A stretch of 64,000 bases of DNA from Smittia aterrima (GCA_033063855.1 CP093831.1:26536001-26600000); one strand, 5' to 3'. Positions 25,201-37,915 are shown, counted from the stretch's first letter. Translations and numbers: made by a program. The notes: generated from the letters alone by a model not told the origin.

Positions 25201-28200
25201 GTCGTTCGGATGGAAGAATGAAAATGTGGGAGTCTCAATATTTCATTTTAATAATGCAATTGGAATTTTAAAATCGCACACATTTGGATCAACAGCCAGC
25301 GTCGGATTGTGCAACCCAGAACTCGTTACACAATCGGAGAGTGAAAGCCTACGCGGCTTTGTAAGATATTTCATCAAAAGCAAAGTGTGAAGAATGCAGC
25401 GATTTGAAATGGATAACTCACAATGGGAGATGGAATGAATCGAACGTGGGCTTGTGAGAGATCCGAAGCGATTACACTTCGAACTACTTAATAAAGATTA
25501 AATCATTTCTCATTAGGTAATCTCTCTCTTCGAGTCTTATTTCAAAGATTATCTCGTTACGTAACTTTTAAAACGATCACAATTTCGAAAGGATCTCTCA
25601 GTTTTGTGAAAGAAGCAGAGTCATCATGATCCTTCGAGCGATTATAGTAATTACGAATATTCAATGACCTCGCACCTCAGCCTGGAGAGTGACTCGACAG
25701 TTCTTTCAGCTGTAAAAAAAAGGGTTCGGAATTTAATTTCAATATCAGCTTCTTCCTGGGGTGAGAAAAATTACCGAAAATTTCGGTTTCATTACAATGT
25801 AATTCCCTCCTACGATGACCGGATAAAATTATGTTTAACATCATTCGAATGATGATGCGTTGAGAAACTGCTGCGTTGAGAAACGAGCTACATATAATTA
25901 TCACACATTTGTTCAGCTGACTTTGAAACGATTTCAAAACTTGTCAGATAATCTCAAACTGCAGTGATGCAAATTTATGTTCCAACTCTCAAAGCCCTAA
26001 TAATTACTTGGTAAACAATTTTCTGCACTCACAGGAGAGTCCGGGGGAAGAGACAAAGCCAAGCGCTTTGCTGTTAATAATTTATTGTTTGGTTTTTTCA
26101 TTGTTAGCTTCTCGGCTAATGTCCCCTTGACGTTCTTTTTGGAAAATAAAAATTTCTTTCTCGACTGGACTTCTCGGATAGAGATGTAACTGGAGAGAGA
26201 GAGGCGCCAGGTGGCTAACACAATGTCCGAATAATAATTGCGAAATTTAAATAATTTAAACATTAATTTAGCAATGTTTGCACAACAGATCAAAATTGCA
26301 ATTCAAAAACTAGTCCGAACTCTTTTTTCAAGTTCGTACTTGAAACGAAAACATTTAGTTGTCGAGTGAGAATGTTTTATTAGTTTCCTAACCGTCACCT
26401 TTCACAGATAGATAAACGAATCGCTTCCTGCTTGTGTTTTCAAACCCCTCCGCTCTTTAAAAACGTGACAAAAACTTATCAAACATTTTATTGAGTTGGT
26501 GACGATGATCCCGAGTTGCATCTGTTTTACGACACTCGCTGCTGCTCGTCATTGTTTTCCTTTTCAAGGCATAAAGCACAAAGAGCATTTTTCAGTAGAA
26601 ATTTTTCGTCGTAAAATTCCGGAATAACATAAAACGAAATGCATCCGAGAGAGAGATCGAAGGCACGAACTTAATTGACGAATGTCGTAAAACTTTGTTT
26701 GTGATGCAATTATGAGACAAAAAAAAATGTTTTTATGAGTTTCATAAATGCACGAGAACTATAAAATGTTTTCGTTATAATAACGTGAAAGTGCTGATGA
26801 CGGTTCGTTATTGAGATTTAGCTGAATCTTGACTCCAACACGAGAAGGCGAATGACGTTAACAAAATTCGTGGCTGAGCCATCTGTCGCTCTCTGGCTTT
26901 CTTTGCTTTATCATTTCACGTTGATTAGAACTTCATTGTTGGCTCTGCTAGTCTCAACATTAAATTTAATAGCTTTCTCTTCTGGCTCGTGCCGTAAACT
27001 TTATAATTAAAGCAAATCCTTTCCCTTGTTCTCTCTTTGTGGCAATCGATCCTCCCTTCAGTGATTGAAAAAGTGAAATTGTTTCCTAGAACAACAGAAG
27101 CCAAGTTTTCAGTTTGAAAATCTCTGCTGACCCATTTCATAAATAATCCTTTTAATGTTCTACATCGACTTCCTCGATTCGAGTATCGGTTGATTCGAAA
27201 TTAACCCCTTTTCGTTGTCTAATAGTTTTCCAAACTCATAACTCACCAATTTCCAGCAGAAATTAAAAGAGAAATGCTTGTTTTAGATTTCGAAGCGCAC
27301 ATTAAATTTCTGAACATGATTTTCACTTTAAAATTTATGTTCGTCCTCTGTTTTGTGCCTTCGGGGATGAAATGGCCGGAAAGGATTTTTAATTTTGTCA
27401 CACTTTTCTGATTAACCCGTTTCACGTTCAGAAACAAATATTTGAGAGAGATTTTCAGTTTTTTAAAAGGCAGACGGTTCAGTGAAGCCAATTAAATGTG
27501 CTCACATGATGGGCCATCTCCCTCCTGCGATGTCATAAATTGTCGTTGTGATTCATTTTTTGTTCCTCTCTTGTGCATTTTTTTTTTCAACTTGACTGAA
27601 GAGGGCTGAAAATTTTTATTTTGACTCGTTTTTAATGAAACAATATTTTTCATTTCTCTATGAAAACAAAGTGAACTCTCTTCGAAGCAATAACAGCGAG
27701 TTCAGTTTCCGCTTCAATAAAGTAAAGGATGTTCTGCATGAGAAAGTTTAAAAATAGAAAATTTTAAATATTCGCGATCTTGTTTATGTTCGAACAGAAT
27801 TGCATTTTAAATATTTTCTTCTGAAAAATAATAAAAAATCTGGAAGAGCAAGAAAACTTTCGAGCAGATGAAAAAATATTTGTCGATTGTACGCACAAGT
27901 TTCCTTTTCAACTGCTCGTCTGTTTGCTTTGCGTGTTTATTGATACAAGGTGTATTAAGTCGTGCATGTTGTTCTTTGAGTTGATTTGTCAATAAAGCGA
28001 CGAGAACTGAAATTGATATTCAGCTGAACCCTCAACGAAGACTATTCTCGATACTGAATGCGATTAAAATTTAAATTCAATTAAAAAACAACAATACTTA
28101 TGACGCAGTAGCTGCGTTGACGTTCACGGGGATGAATTATCCAATTTTATTAACAATTTGTGTTTATTCTGTGAAATGTTCTCGAGAGAATTAATGACGC

Positions 28201-28443
28201 AAACCGAACGAAAATATTTTCACGCTGATAAAATAAATTCACGCTGTTGACACAAATTGCGTTATAAAATATTTTTATATTTATTTAAAATGTCTTTCCC
28301 ATACAAAAATTTATATAAAAAATTTAAAATTGAAGTTTGGAATCTTTTGTAAAAAAAAAGTCTTTAAATTTCTTAATTACCGAGATTGCATCCATTTGTT
28401 GAGTACGTGATGATTTAACTAGTCCAATGTCTACTTGAATTGT
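22225..28443. other. Intergenic region, Rapgap1 to Gnpda; no supported gene
   Basis: 6.2 kb upstream of Rapgap1 and downstream of Gnpda. ORFs over 60 codons occur on both strands, often overlapping, without recognisable domains or consistent splice sites. The region probably holds the Rapgap1 promoter and 5' noncoding sequence, which I cannot place. The only coding hint is a short membrane-type ORF ending at 25020, treated as a finding. Confidence 0.5.
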
Positions 28444-29839
28444 CTATTGTCCTTCTATTAGCTTTGAATGGATGTCCATGAGTCCCTAAAGTTCGATTAA
28501 AAATTAAAATTCAAAAAGCAAGAAGCGATTATTTTTGATTGCAGGAATTTTTCGAGACGACTTGCGATTTCATTCGTCAATCAATTTGCTGTGAACGGCA
28601 CTCAAAGCCTTTGTTTATCAATTAATTTTTGTTTTCATTGTTAAAGCAAAGCAACGAGCACAAATCGGGAAATCAGCAATTTCACATGAAAAAAGAAAAA
28701 ATAAACAAAAAAAAAATCATTTTCGGTGTGAATTTCAAATAAAAATTCCCTTCACCAAAATGTTTCTGAAAAAAACTCTTAGAGCAGCAAGAATGAAGTT
28801 ATCAACTTGTGAGATAACTTTGAAAAGCGACAAAAATATTCCTTCACCAAAATTCTCTTTAAATTTGAAACAAAAGTGCCTCCTACCTTGAAATACTTCA
28901 CAGTCTTAACGCGCAACTCCAAGGTCGCATCCTCATCGCAAATGAACAAAGTTGCTAAGGAAGAAAGAATTAATATCAACGTCTCTTTGTTTAATATCAA
29001 TTATACCAGGATGGAGCTGTAATTGAATAATATTTCAGAGTTAATAAGAAATTCTTTTGAGTTTCGTTATTGCAATCTCACCTGGAAAGCACTAACGGTC
29101 CACATGTGATTGACGCCTTCCTCAATCGCCTTCGACAACGCCAAACTCTTGTGAGCTCCAGTAATCAAAATCATGACTTCATTAGCGTCCATTACTGTGT
29201 CAACTCCGACAGTTAAGGCTTGCTTTGGTACTTTACTGATGTCGTTGTTGAAGAAGCGAGCGTTAGCTTCCAAAGTGTCTTGAGCCAAAGTTTTAACGCG
29301 AGTACGTGACTTCAATGACGAGCCAGGTTCGTTGAAAGCAATGTGACCATCAGGTCCGATCCCTCCAACGAAAAGTTCAACTCCACCAGCTTCTTTCATC
29401 AACTTTTCGAATCTGCTGCATTCCGCAACCAAATCGTCAGCGTTGCCATCGAGAATGTGAGCATTCTTTGGGTCGATGTCAATGTGTTTGAAAAACTCGT
29501 TCCACATATAATAATGATAACTTTCTGGATGATCACGTGGCAAGCCTAATACACAAGAATTGTTATCGTAGTTATTTAAGTACTCAAACGATTAGACCAA
29601 TAAATTAACTCACCAACGTACTCGTCCATGTTGAAGGTCTTGACATATTTGAAAGAAATCCGCCCAGCTTTGTGAAACTCAATAAGTTTCTTGTACATCG
29701 CTAAAGGCGTGGATCCCGTAGGCAGCCCAAGAACGAAGAATCGATCAGGGCCTGGCTTGAAGTCATTGATTCTCTTCATCACATACTTGGCACTCCATTC
29801 CCCGACCGCGGAACTGTGGTTCAAGATTACCAAACGCAT
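28444..29839 (-). CDS. Gnpda1: Glucosamine-6-phosphate deaminase/isomerase, complete, 5 exons
   Basis: Cytosolic enzyme converting glucosamine 6-phosphate to fructose 6-phosphate plus ammonia, opposing the hexosamine pathway. It is relevant to chitin precursor supply. Minus-strand exons: 29614-29839, 29082-29545, 29007-29016 (a 10-nt microexon), 28887-28954 and 28444-28485. All junctions are GT-AG and in frame, giving 269 aa, slightly shorter than vertebrate GNPDA1. Catalytic residues match the NagB family numbering: Asp72 in FNMDEYVG, Asp141, His143 and Glu148 in GPDGHIAFNEPG. The N-terminal LPTGSTPL sugar-phosphate loop and the conserved MWTVSAFQ, CDEDATLELRVKTVKYFK and final GLMDIHSKL segments are all present. 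Without the microexon (Leu-His-Pro plus one base) the frame would be lost. The C-terminal tail is short after the conserved KL. Confidence 0.95.
29007..29016 (-). other. 10-nt microexon of Gnpda
   Basis: Sequence CTCCATCCTG on the minus strand between acceptor ATTACAG and donor GTATAA. It supplies L-H-P and the first base of Ala, filling the position of Q-H-P in other GNPDA proteins (SAFQ-QHP-x-T), and restores the frame into TLFICDEDATLEL. Confidence 0.85.
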
Positions 29840-32800
29840 TGTTGCTTTTTTATATTATGACGAACACAAAGCGCTGAACAGAAAAAGAAGAAAATATTTT
29901 TTTTTATCACAAATGTTGCGAAACCAGAAAAAGTAAATAAAAAGGTCAATGACCGCGAATCAAATTGACGGAAATTTCAAGACAGCGCAGTTTAATTTAC
30001 GATCATTGCACTACATAGATTACAATTGGAATTTATGACATGAGATTAAAACGGCAATTACTTACAACAAAGATCAAACAGAAAGTTCGCTGCACTTCCA
30101 CGAAAACAAAGAAACTTTCGACACAAAAATTTGACAGAAAATCTTTAAAATAATCAAAAACTTGAATTAACTTTAACTAGTCACAGTTAAAACACTTAAG
30201 GAAAGTAACTCAAACTCAATTTGGAAGCTCCGAACTGTGAGAATGATAAAAGATTTCTAAAGACGAATTTCTACCGAATCCGGCTCAAAATTGATTTCGG
30301 TTCAAAAATTTCACTCACACAAACACAATTGCACAAACTCTCCTATCAAACTTGTTCAAGGCAGTTTTGAAAAGAAATTGGAAAGCCAGAACTTTTTCAC
30401 GTCTAATTTAATTCAGAAAGTTAAGAATAAATTGCTTTTTTATGAAAGATTTGCAAAGACGATTTCGAGGCGAGAAAAAAGATTTTTATTTAATTAAATT
30501 GCCGAATTTAATTTTTTTTAATGATCTAACAAATTTCTGCTTGAAAATAGAAAATTGATCCGAGAGTTTCATTTTTCCTTGTAACCTTCGTTTGGTTTAG
30601 TAGATCAAGGTCAAAGCTCGAACATTCAGGGACAAAAATATTTGCTCGTGCCTCGACGTTGCCATCGGAGATAAATGGCTTTTCCATCTGGGAAATCGCT
30701 TTAGGTTTTACCTTTTTTTTTCTAACGAACTAAGGCCGATTGAAATAAATTGCATTAAAGGAAAAACTGTTGCAATTTTCCTTTCACGAATCATTTAGCT
30801 TTTACGAGCTTCATTAAAACGAGAGCTCGGAGACAAACTCTTCCTCGGGCATCTGCGACGTTTTTAATTTGTCTCGCCCTAGGATTTTTCTTCTCCTCGT
30901 TTCTTAAAGGTTTCTCATTCTCGGAAGCATTCAACGTGAAACACACGACGACGGTAATGTTCAAACTCTTTAATAAAGAAGTGCGTCACGTGTCGATAAC
31001 TCGAGAACGGAACATTTTCAGTGGTCGAGAACGTTTCTTCGTAAGTTTTAATTGTTATGACAGGAACTAAGGTTTCTTGAGGCGCCTAATGGAATTTCGA
31101 AGCGATCGAGAAAGAAATTAATGTTTAACAAACTTCTTGAAGTGAAACCAATAATTTCACAGGCCAACTGACTTTGTTTCGCAATTTGATTGCAGTTCGA
31201 TTGTTGTCGGAATGAAACAAAACCGCAAATGTGTCTGAGCGAATTGGATTTTCCAGTTGAGCGTCGCTAATGACAAATCAGCTGTTTGTTTAGCGTTTTA
31301 ATTTACAAGCTTCTGTATTCGGTGGCCGCACTCAAAGTGATTGAAAATGTCAATCAGATTCATTGCGCAATGAAACGAGTTCCAATGAATGAACGAGCGT
31401 TGTCGGTTTGTTTGAGAAGATCAAGTTTGTAAGTTTCTCTCGCTTCGCTCGGCGTGCGATGAAGACGTCAACTCGTGTGAAACTCGAATCCGTTCTCACT
31501 TCAATCAGACAGCACGACATCATCAAACGTATTTGAGAGGAAGCGAGTAAAGAGTTTTATTTAATTCGATTTTGATTTGGATTCGATTGCCTTGGAATTT
31601 ATTTGCCGAAAAGTGAAGCAAAAGTCTTTAAGTTTTACTCGACTTTAAACCAATTCACTTAATAGCAAAGACAACCCTTGCGTAACGACGATAAAATGTA
31701 AGAGACAAGAAGGGGAACTCCATGAACAAATTAAGAAGATTGAGAAGTTAAGCAGCTCGAAATGATTTCGTGAACCGTTCGTTGCTCTTCTTCGTCTTCA
31801 TTTGATAATAATTTGCAAGTCGCTGCTTGAGGAAACTTTAAGTCTTCGTCTACGGTTTGTGACTACAACTCAAGACTTCGATTGCTTATCTCAAGTTGTT
31901 TACTATTCAATCAAATCCTTGAGTTCAACAAGTTTCTAAGAGAGCGACTTCTCATCTTCATCGATTCAGTTCATGTCGTTGCGTTACCTCAACCGATTGG
32001 CAATAAAATAAATCTAAAACGACGACAACGAGTCGGGTTCAAGGTGAACTCGTTAGCGAGAGAAAGGTTCAAGAAAGGAAAAGGTGTCGGAAGGAGAATT
32101 TTGGAGGAAGTTTTAATGAATTTTCTGAGAATTTTCCATCGCAAAATCGTCATTAGAAGTCAAAGTCTGTAATTGGCTTAATTATTATTGCCATCGGTTA
32201 AGTTATGATCGACACTTCATTAAATCGACCAATTAACGATGAAAAATCATGTTCTCGAATCAACTAAGCGTTCACTGAACAATCGAGCTCCGTTGCTCGT
32301 AAAAACTTTTCACAAACAAAAGAAATGTTTCGACTTCAGCGGTTGATGTAAGGAAAGCCTTTGTTTGATCATAATCGGATGTCGTGGATAATTTGAAAGT
32401 TACGCAATCTCAAAGAACCGAAAATGCATTTTTAATAAACAAGTTTCTAATTATTATTTCTTTCGAGGTCCCAGCGAAGGGAAGAAACTTTTAAATTCAT
32501 TTTTTATTTCTTCATTCATGCATGAAAGGGAAACCCTGACGCGAAACAGTTTCCATTGCTTTGCTCGTGGATGAGAATTCCTTCACACTCGAAGAGAAAT
32601 CAACAAAAGTGATTTATGATTTCATGCGCGCAAGAAATTCTTCCCAGTTCGTATCAATGTTGCTCTTGCGTCTCTCAAAACCTTAAATGATTGTTATTAT
32701 GCAATCAATTTATGAGCTAACGATGGATTTTGTTATTGTTGATGCCTGCGCAACAATTCAGTCGTGAAAGGAGAATCAATTGTTGACGTGAAGAGTGGAA

Positions 32801-33650
32801 AATAAATTCTTCTCTCATTCGCTCGAAGAATGTCTCGGGAGAAATCAAATAAGCAAGATCGAAGATTCTCATGCTGTGCAAGTTACAAATTGCAAGTTTT
32901 CTCTTAAATATTCTCAACCCCAATCGACTTTGATGACAGAAACAGTTGCAAATTAGCATGTTCGACTTCAACTGCGGCCGAGTCGGATTCAAATTTCTTT
33001 CAACTCGCGATTCACTTTCCCCTTTGCACTCTCGTTCCCGTCTCAACAAATTCCACGAGCAATTCAACGACGCAGAGATTATCGCAGCAGAAAAGTCTTT
33101 TTTTCTATGAAGTAAAAGAACGTTGAAAGAATAAAAGAAAATTGAATAAATTTGTTTCGGTGAATAACGAAAAGTCTTTGGAGATTCTTATCGACTGAAA
33201 ATCGTTGGAACGTTCAAGCGGTTTCTGCTTCTAAATAACAACTTTGCTGGATTAAAATATTCAAAGAAGTTTTATGATCTGTGAATTTATGAAAAAAGAA
33301 GATTCTTCTCTTGTTTACACAAATTTAAATCTTGACGGATGCTAATGAGCGGTTCACCCCGAGAATCATCACAAGAAAGTCTTTCATCATCTGCCGATGA
33401 CCAAAACAGGTTTCGTTTCACTTTCCTTACGCAAAACATGTCAGAGATGTAGTTAATCTCATAATGAAGCGAGATCTGCTCACAGAAAATTAATTCGAGC
33501 AGAATAATTGACTTGAATGGTCAGAGAAAGAAAGTTCTTGCGACAGCAAAACCGGAATTGATTCGTCGTGCGAAGACAAGTAGAGAATACTTTTCAGAGA
33601 TGAACTCTTTTACTACAAATGGAAACAGCAATGAAATTTAGTATTATCTA
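29840..33650. other. Intergenic region, Gnpda upstream to the LRR-BTB cluster; no supported gene
   Basis: 3.8 kb containing the Gnpda 5' region. Longer ORFs (31882-32172 plus, 32717-33067 minus) have no recognisable domain, no convincing start context and no splice partners. I see no tRNA, satellite or mobile-element end here. Confidence 0.5.
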
Positions 33651-33762
33651 AAATTTTAGCGAACTTTCTACCTGATAACAACCCTTCACTACACCCACAA
33701 CAATCACAAAAGCGAATCGCATTTGTTAGAAAACAAAACTTGAGAGCATTGAAAAAAAATCT

Positions 33763-33797
33763 TCAGTTCTTGACAGATTTTTAAAGTTAAAGGTTCT
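33763..33797 (+). promoter_or_regulatory. Inr + DPE core promoter of the gene at 33827
   Basis: Inr TCAGTT at 33763-33768 (A+1 at 33765). GGTTCT at 33792-33797 is exactly +28 to +33 and fits the DPE consensus RGWYVT. 5'UTR about 62 nt. Confidence 0.75.
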
Positions 33798-33826
33798 CGT
33801 GAGAAGAAAATTAAATTCAATTCAAA

Positions 33827-34915
33827 ATGGAGGTCAATTGTGAGTTTCGTCGATCTTTTCATTTCTACTTGGGCAGAATAAGCGAAACAAATATAACTGA
33901 GAAGGATCAAGTGATTAAAGAATTTAAAGGAGTTCACAAAGAAGGAAGAAGTCACAATGACGTCGAATACGTTTACTTCTTTCGCACAAATGTGAATTAC
34001 TTTCCACGAGGTCTCGAAAAGCATTTTCCTAATCTCACTTACTTGGAAATAATGAAGTGTGGCATCCAAGAAATTTCAAAAAACGACTTGAAAGGACTCG
34101 AGGGACTTGTTAATTTTTGGATCTACGAATGTCAAGTGATATCATTGCCAGATGATTTGTTGACTGAAATGCCAAACTTACGAGAAGTTAACTTCCTCGG
34201 CAACAAAATCGAGTTCGCGTCTTCAAATCTTTTGAAACCTTTGATTGGAAGAGAAAATGTTACAGTTGACCTTGGAGGAAACAAAAACATTGACGCTTGG
34301 TACTGGCCAAGAAGACCAGATTCATTAAAATCACTTGAAGATCTCATGAAGTTGATTGACGAAAAATGCATCAAACCAATTGTAATTCCTGATCCGGCTG
34401 ATTTCAATCCAAAACTAAAAGAAATGTGGATTTCCGGAAAATTCTCTGATCTCACGATCATCGCAGGTGAAAAAAAGTTCAAAGTTCAAAAAGATATTTT
34501 AGGATTGGGAAGCGAAGTGTTTGCTGAAATGTTCGAAGATCAAAACGAGGCAACTGAGATAAATATTCCAGATTTCAGTTCAAATTCCGTAGAGGCTTTG
34601 CTCAAATTCATTTACACGAACGAGATCTCTGAAGGAAACGCGAGGGAAATCTTCGAAATTGCTGACAAATTCAAAATCCCAGCAATGAAAACTTTTTACG
34701 AGAAAATCATTTTCGATCAACTTGACGACTCAAATGCTGAAGAAATCTTTTTGTTCGCCTATCGATATTCATCACAACTTTTGATGGAAAAAGCATTTCA
34801 TTTGATCGCAGAGAGATTTCCAGAATTGCCAATCAAAATTTTGGAAGATCCTGAGAAGTTGAAGAAGCTGATCGATGCTCGTCGAGACTTGGACGAACTT
34901 TTGGAAGACAAATGA
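33827..34915 (+). CDS. LRR-BTB-BACK protein, first gene of the main cluster
   Basis: 362 aa, intronless. Starts MEVNC; the usual second N-terminal cysteine is replaced (YLGRI), so the cap disulfide pair is broken, which is tolerable in a cytosolic protein. LRR with FPNLTYLEIMKCGIQEIS and LPDDLLTEMPNL; cap DEKC; linker PIVIPDPADFNPKLKEMW; BTB FSDLTIIAGEKKFKVQKDIL; BACK of the 'LDDSNAEEIF' type ending DARRDLDELLEDK, shared with 35726, 37916 and 44489. No basic tail, unlike the other types. The DAWYWPR segment and the YFFRTNVNYFPRG segment match the nested gene at 13176. AATAAA follows about 25 nt after the stop. Confidence 0.88.
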   Translation: MEVNCEFRRSFHFYLGRISETNITEKDQVIKEFKGVHKEGRSHNDVEYVYFFRTNVNYFPRGLEKHFPNLTYLEIMKCGIQEISKNDLKGLEGLVNFWIYECQVISLPDDLLTEMPNLREVNFLGNKIEFASSNLLKPLIGRENVTVDLGGNKNIDAWYWPRRPDSLKSLEDLMKLIDEKCIKPIVIPDPADFNPKLKEMWISGKFSDLTIIAGEKKFKVQKDILGLGSEVFAEMFEDQNEATEINIPDFSSNSVEALLKFIYTNEISEGNAREIFEIADKFKIPAMKTFYEKIIFDQLDDSNAEEIFLFAYRYSSQLLMEKAFHLIAERFPELPIKILEDPEKLKKLIDARRDLDELLEDK

Positions 34916-35224
34916 GAGCATATAGTTAAAAAAAAAATATTTAATAAATTTTGAATAGCGAGAGACAACAATTTGTTTTATTTTAAACGAAATGGGTTGG
35001 CCCGAATAAAAATAGCAACTGAATCTCATCGGACGACAACAAAGCGGACCGTTCAAGATATTCCCGTGTTCTGCAGTCGCAGCTCCAGTTTCGTCTGAGC
35101 CTTTAATTAAAAAACATGGAGCTTTTTAAAACATTTCTTATCTCTTGTTTCTTCTTCGGAAACAATAAAAACGAAGAAGAAAAAACTCGAAATTGAAAAT
35201 TTATTTTTGGCAACGAACATAAAT

Positions 35225-35535
35225 CAGCTGATGTCAACGATCGATAGCTTAAAAATCTAAAACGAAGAACTCAAAACTGATATCAGCGCATACGAAATGG
35301 AGAAAAGTGCTGCAATACGTTGATCAATCTCACAAAATCGGTTTGAATCCGCAAAGAATCCTGAATCACAACATATAACAATCACAACGAAAATGATTTA
35401 ATAATTTTCTCGTCAATTTATGAGCAAACCAATACAAACTTAGCCAGAGCTAATTTATCTTTTTGGAGTAGCAATCACTAACATTGACAGAAAAATGATT
35501 TTAGTTGAAATAGCCAAAGCAATAAAGTTGAAAAC
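35225..35535 (+). repeat. Duplicated intergenic spacer (copy 1)
   Basis: Nearly identical to 37480-37745, including ACAAAATCGGTTTGAATCCG and a long AT-rich segment ending TGATTTTAGTTGAA. Lies upstream of the gene at 35726 just as copy 2 lies upstream of 37916, so gene plus spacer was duplicated as a unit. Confidence 0.7.
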
Positions 35536-35661
35536 GAGCTAAATTTTTAGCGGACTCTTTACCTGATAACGATAACTCACCGTTCACTACACCCACAACA
35601 ATTACAAAAGCAAATCGCATTTGTTAGAAAACAACATTTGAGAGCATTGAAAAAAAATTCT

Positions 35662-35696
35662 TTAGTTTGTAACAGATTTTCAAAGTTAAAGGTTCT
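35662..35696 (+). promoter_or_regulatory. Inr-variant + DPE of the gene at 35726
   Basis: TTAGTT at 35662-35667 (A+1 35664; one mismatch to the Inr) with a perfect DPE GGTTCT at 35691-35696, again +28. Confidence 0.6.
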
Positions 35697-35725
35697 CAAG
35701 AGAAGAAAATTAAATTCAGTTCAAA

Positions 35726-36817
35726 ATGGAAATCAATTGTCGTTTTATTGGATCTTCTAATAGCTACTGTTGCGTGATACGCGAAGCAAATATAACTGAG
35801 AAGGATCACGTGATTAAAGAATTTAAAGGGGATCACGAAGAAGGAAGAAGTCACAATGACATCAAAGAAGTTTGGTTCCCTAATACAAAAGTGAATTATT
35901 TTCCTCGAGGTCTCGAGAAGCATTTTCCTAATCTCACTTACTTGGAAATATCTTGCTGTGGCCTCAAGGAAATTTCAAAAAGTGATTTGAAAGGACTGGA
36001 GGGACTTGAATTTCTTTCGGTTTCTTATTGTCAATTGACATCACTGCCAGACGACTTGTTCACTGAAATGCCAAATTTACGAGTAGTTTCATTCTTTAAC
36101 AACCGAATTGAGTTCGCATCATCAAATCTTTTAAAACCTTTGATTGGAAGAGAAAATGTTGATGTGAACCTTTTATGGAACAAAAGAATTGATGCTTTGT
36201 ACTGGCCAAGGGGTGGAAGGTCATTAAATTCACTTGAAGAGCTGATGAAGGTGATCGACGAAAAATGCATCAAACCAATTGTTGTTCCTGATCTCGTAGA
36301 TTCCGATCCGATACTCAAGGATATGTGGCTTTCAGGAAGATTATCTGATCTCACGATCATCGCCAGTGAGAAGAAATTCAAAGTCCAAAAAAATATTTTA
36401 GGAATGAGAAGCTCAAAGTTTGCTGAAATGTTTGAAGATCAAAACGAGGCAAAGGAAATCCGAATTCCAGACTTTAGTGCAAACTCAGTTGAAGCTTTGC
36501 TTAAATTTATTTACACAAACGAGGTCTCGGAAGATGGAAATGCAAAGGAAAACTTCGAAATTGCTGACAAATTTAAAATCGCAGAAATGAAAACGATTTA
36601 CGAGAAAATTATTGGCGATCAACTTGACGACTCAAATGCTGAGGAAATCTTTTTGTTCGCTCATCGTTTCTCATCCCAACTTTTAATGGAGAAATCATTT
36701 CATTTGATCGCCGAGAGATTTCCAGAATTGCCAATCAAACTTTTGGAAGATCCTGAGAAATTGAAGAAGCTGATCGATGCTCGTCGAGACTTGGACGAAC
36801 TTTTAAAAGACAAATGA
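35726..36817 (+). CDS. LRR-BTB-BACK protein
   Basis: 363 aa, intronless. Cys5 and a CC pair near residue 18 (SYCCVI) form the N-terminal cap. LRR with FPNLTYLEISCCGLKEIS and LPDDLFTEMPNLRVVSFFNN; linker PIVVPDLVDSDPILKDMW; BTB LSDLTIIASEKKFKVQKNIL; BACK LDDSNAEEIFLFAHRFSSQLLMEKSFH with ARRDLDELLKDK end. The C-terminal third is almost the same as in 33827 and 44489 while the LRR differs, as expected if LRR modules diversify faster. No disabling mutation. Confidence 0.88.
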   Translation: MEINCRFIGSSNSYCCVIREANITEKDHVIKEFKGDHEEGRSHNDIKEVWFPNTKVNYFPRGLEKHFPNLTYLEISCCGLKEISKSDLKGLEGLEFLSVSYCQLTSLPDDLFTEMPNLRVVSFFNNRIEFASSNLLKPLIGRENVDVNLLWNKRIDALYWPRGGRSLNSLEELMKVIDEKCIKPIVVPDLVDSDPILKDMWLSGRLSDLTIIASEKKFKVQKNILGMRSSKFAEMFEDQNEAKEIRIPDFSANSVEALLKFIYTNEVSEDGNAKENFEIADKFKIAEMKTIYEKIIGDQLDDSNAEEIFLFAHRFSSQLLMEKSFHLIAERFPELPIKLLEDPEKLKKLIDARRDLDELLKDK

Positions 36818-37360
36818 AAATGTTTTAAATAAATTTGGATACTGAACGAGACAAAAATTTGTTTAATTTTTAATTACATTTTCATATTTTTTGCTTCTAA
36901 TAAAGTCTGATAACTCTCCATTTCTTCCTGTTCATGATTTAATTGTATAAAAGACAATATTTACCCATTACATTTGTCAGGCTTGGTATTGTTTCCTAAT
37001 ACTTTGAAACCCCCAATACATTGACGTTCCCTAATTAAGATTTAATTTCGGGTTTGCTGAGTTTTTTGTTGAGCAAATTATTATAAAACGCGAGCGGAAT
37101 CGAAAATTCGTTCGTTTTATTTAAGCTTCAAGCGAAGAGAACACAACTTTAAAAAGTGTCCAAGTGAGTCACGTCCTTATCTGGTTCAAGACCAAAGCTA
37201 AATTATTTCATTTTTCCCAAAACGTAAAATAAAAAAAAACCTGTTGTAGAATTTAAATTCTATATTACGAAAAAAAACAATAAAAGATTTTTATAATAGA
37301 ATCGACATCAAAATCTACATTTGTCAAAAGTTCTCGATTCTAAGCGACAAACTGAACTCG

Positions 37361-37440
37361 AAAAACATAGAAACAACTGTTCGGCGGTTTGTGATCATTG
37401 TTCAACCGAAATAGGAAATTTGATAAGAAAAAAAAAAGTT
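37361..37440 (+). promoter_or_regulatory. Orphan type II upstream module
   Basis: Contains AACTGTTCGGCGGTTTGTGAT and the ATTTGATAAG-A-rich stretch that precedes the ATG in the nested genes, but no LRR start follows. Probably the remnant promoter of a deleted member. Confidence 0.4.
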
Positions 37441-37479
37441 CTGAAAGTCCTTGAAAACGATGTCGCACTCACTTCCGTT

Positions 37480-37745
37480 TCTGGAGCCAACGATGTACAA
37501 ATCATCGAGAAACTGGAGTCATTCCAGTCGTTGACTAATCTGACAAAATCGGTTTGAATCCGCACAGAATCCTGAAACACAACATATAACAATTAGTAAT
37601 TACAACAAAAATGATTTAATAATTTTCTCGTCAATTTATGAGCAAACCAATACAAACTTAGCCAGAGCTAATTTATCTTTTTGGAGTAGCAATCACTAAC
37701 ATTTACAGAAAAATGATTTTAGTTGAAGTAGAATCTGAAATAAAA
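37480..37745 (+). repeat. Duplicated intergenic spacer (copy 2)
   Basis: Copy of 35225-35535 with a few substitutions and a small insertion. The ORF at 37321-37557 runs into it and has no family similarity. Confidence 0.7.
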
Positions 37746-37865
37746 TAGAAACTGTGCTCATACTTTAAGGGACTTTCTACCTGATAACGGTCACGACACC
37801 CACAACTACAAAAGCGAATCGCATTCGTCTAAAAGCAACATTGGAATGTATTAAAAATATTTTCT

Positions 37866-37900
37866 TCAGTTCGTGGCAGATTTTCAAAGTTAAAGGTTCT
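37866..37900 (+). promoter_or_regulatory. Inr + DPE of the gene at 37916
   Basis: TCAGTT with A+1 at 37868; GGTTCT at 37895-37900 (+28). The start codon is only 48 nt from the predicted start site, the shortest leader in the family. Confidence 0.7.
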
Positions 37901-37915
37901 CAATAGAAGCTAAAT

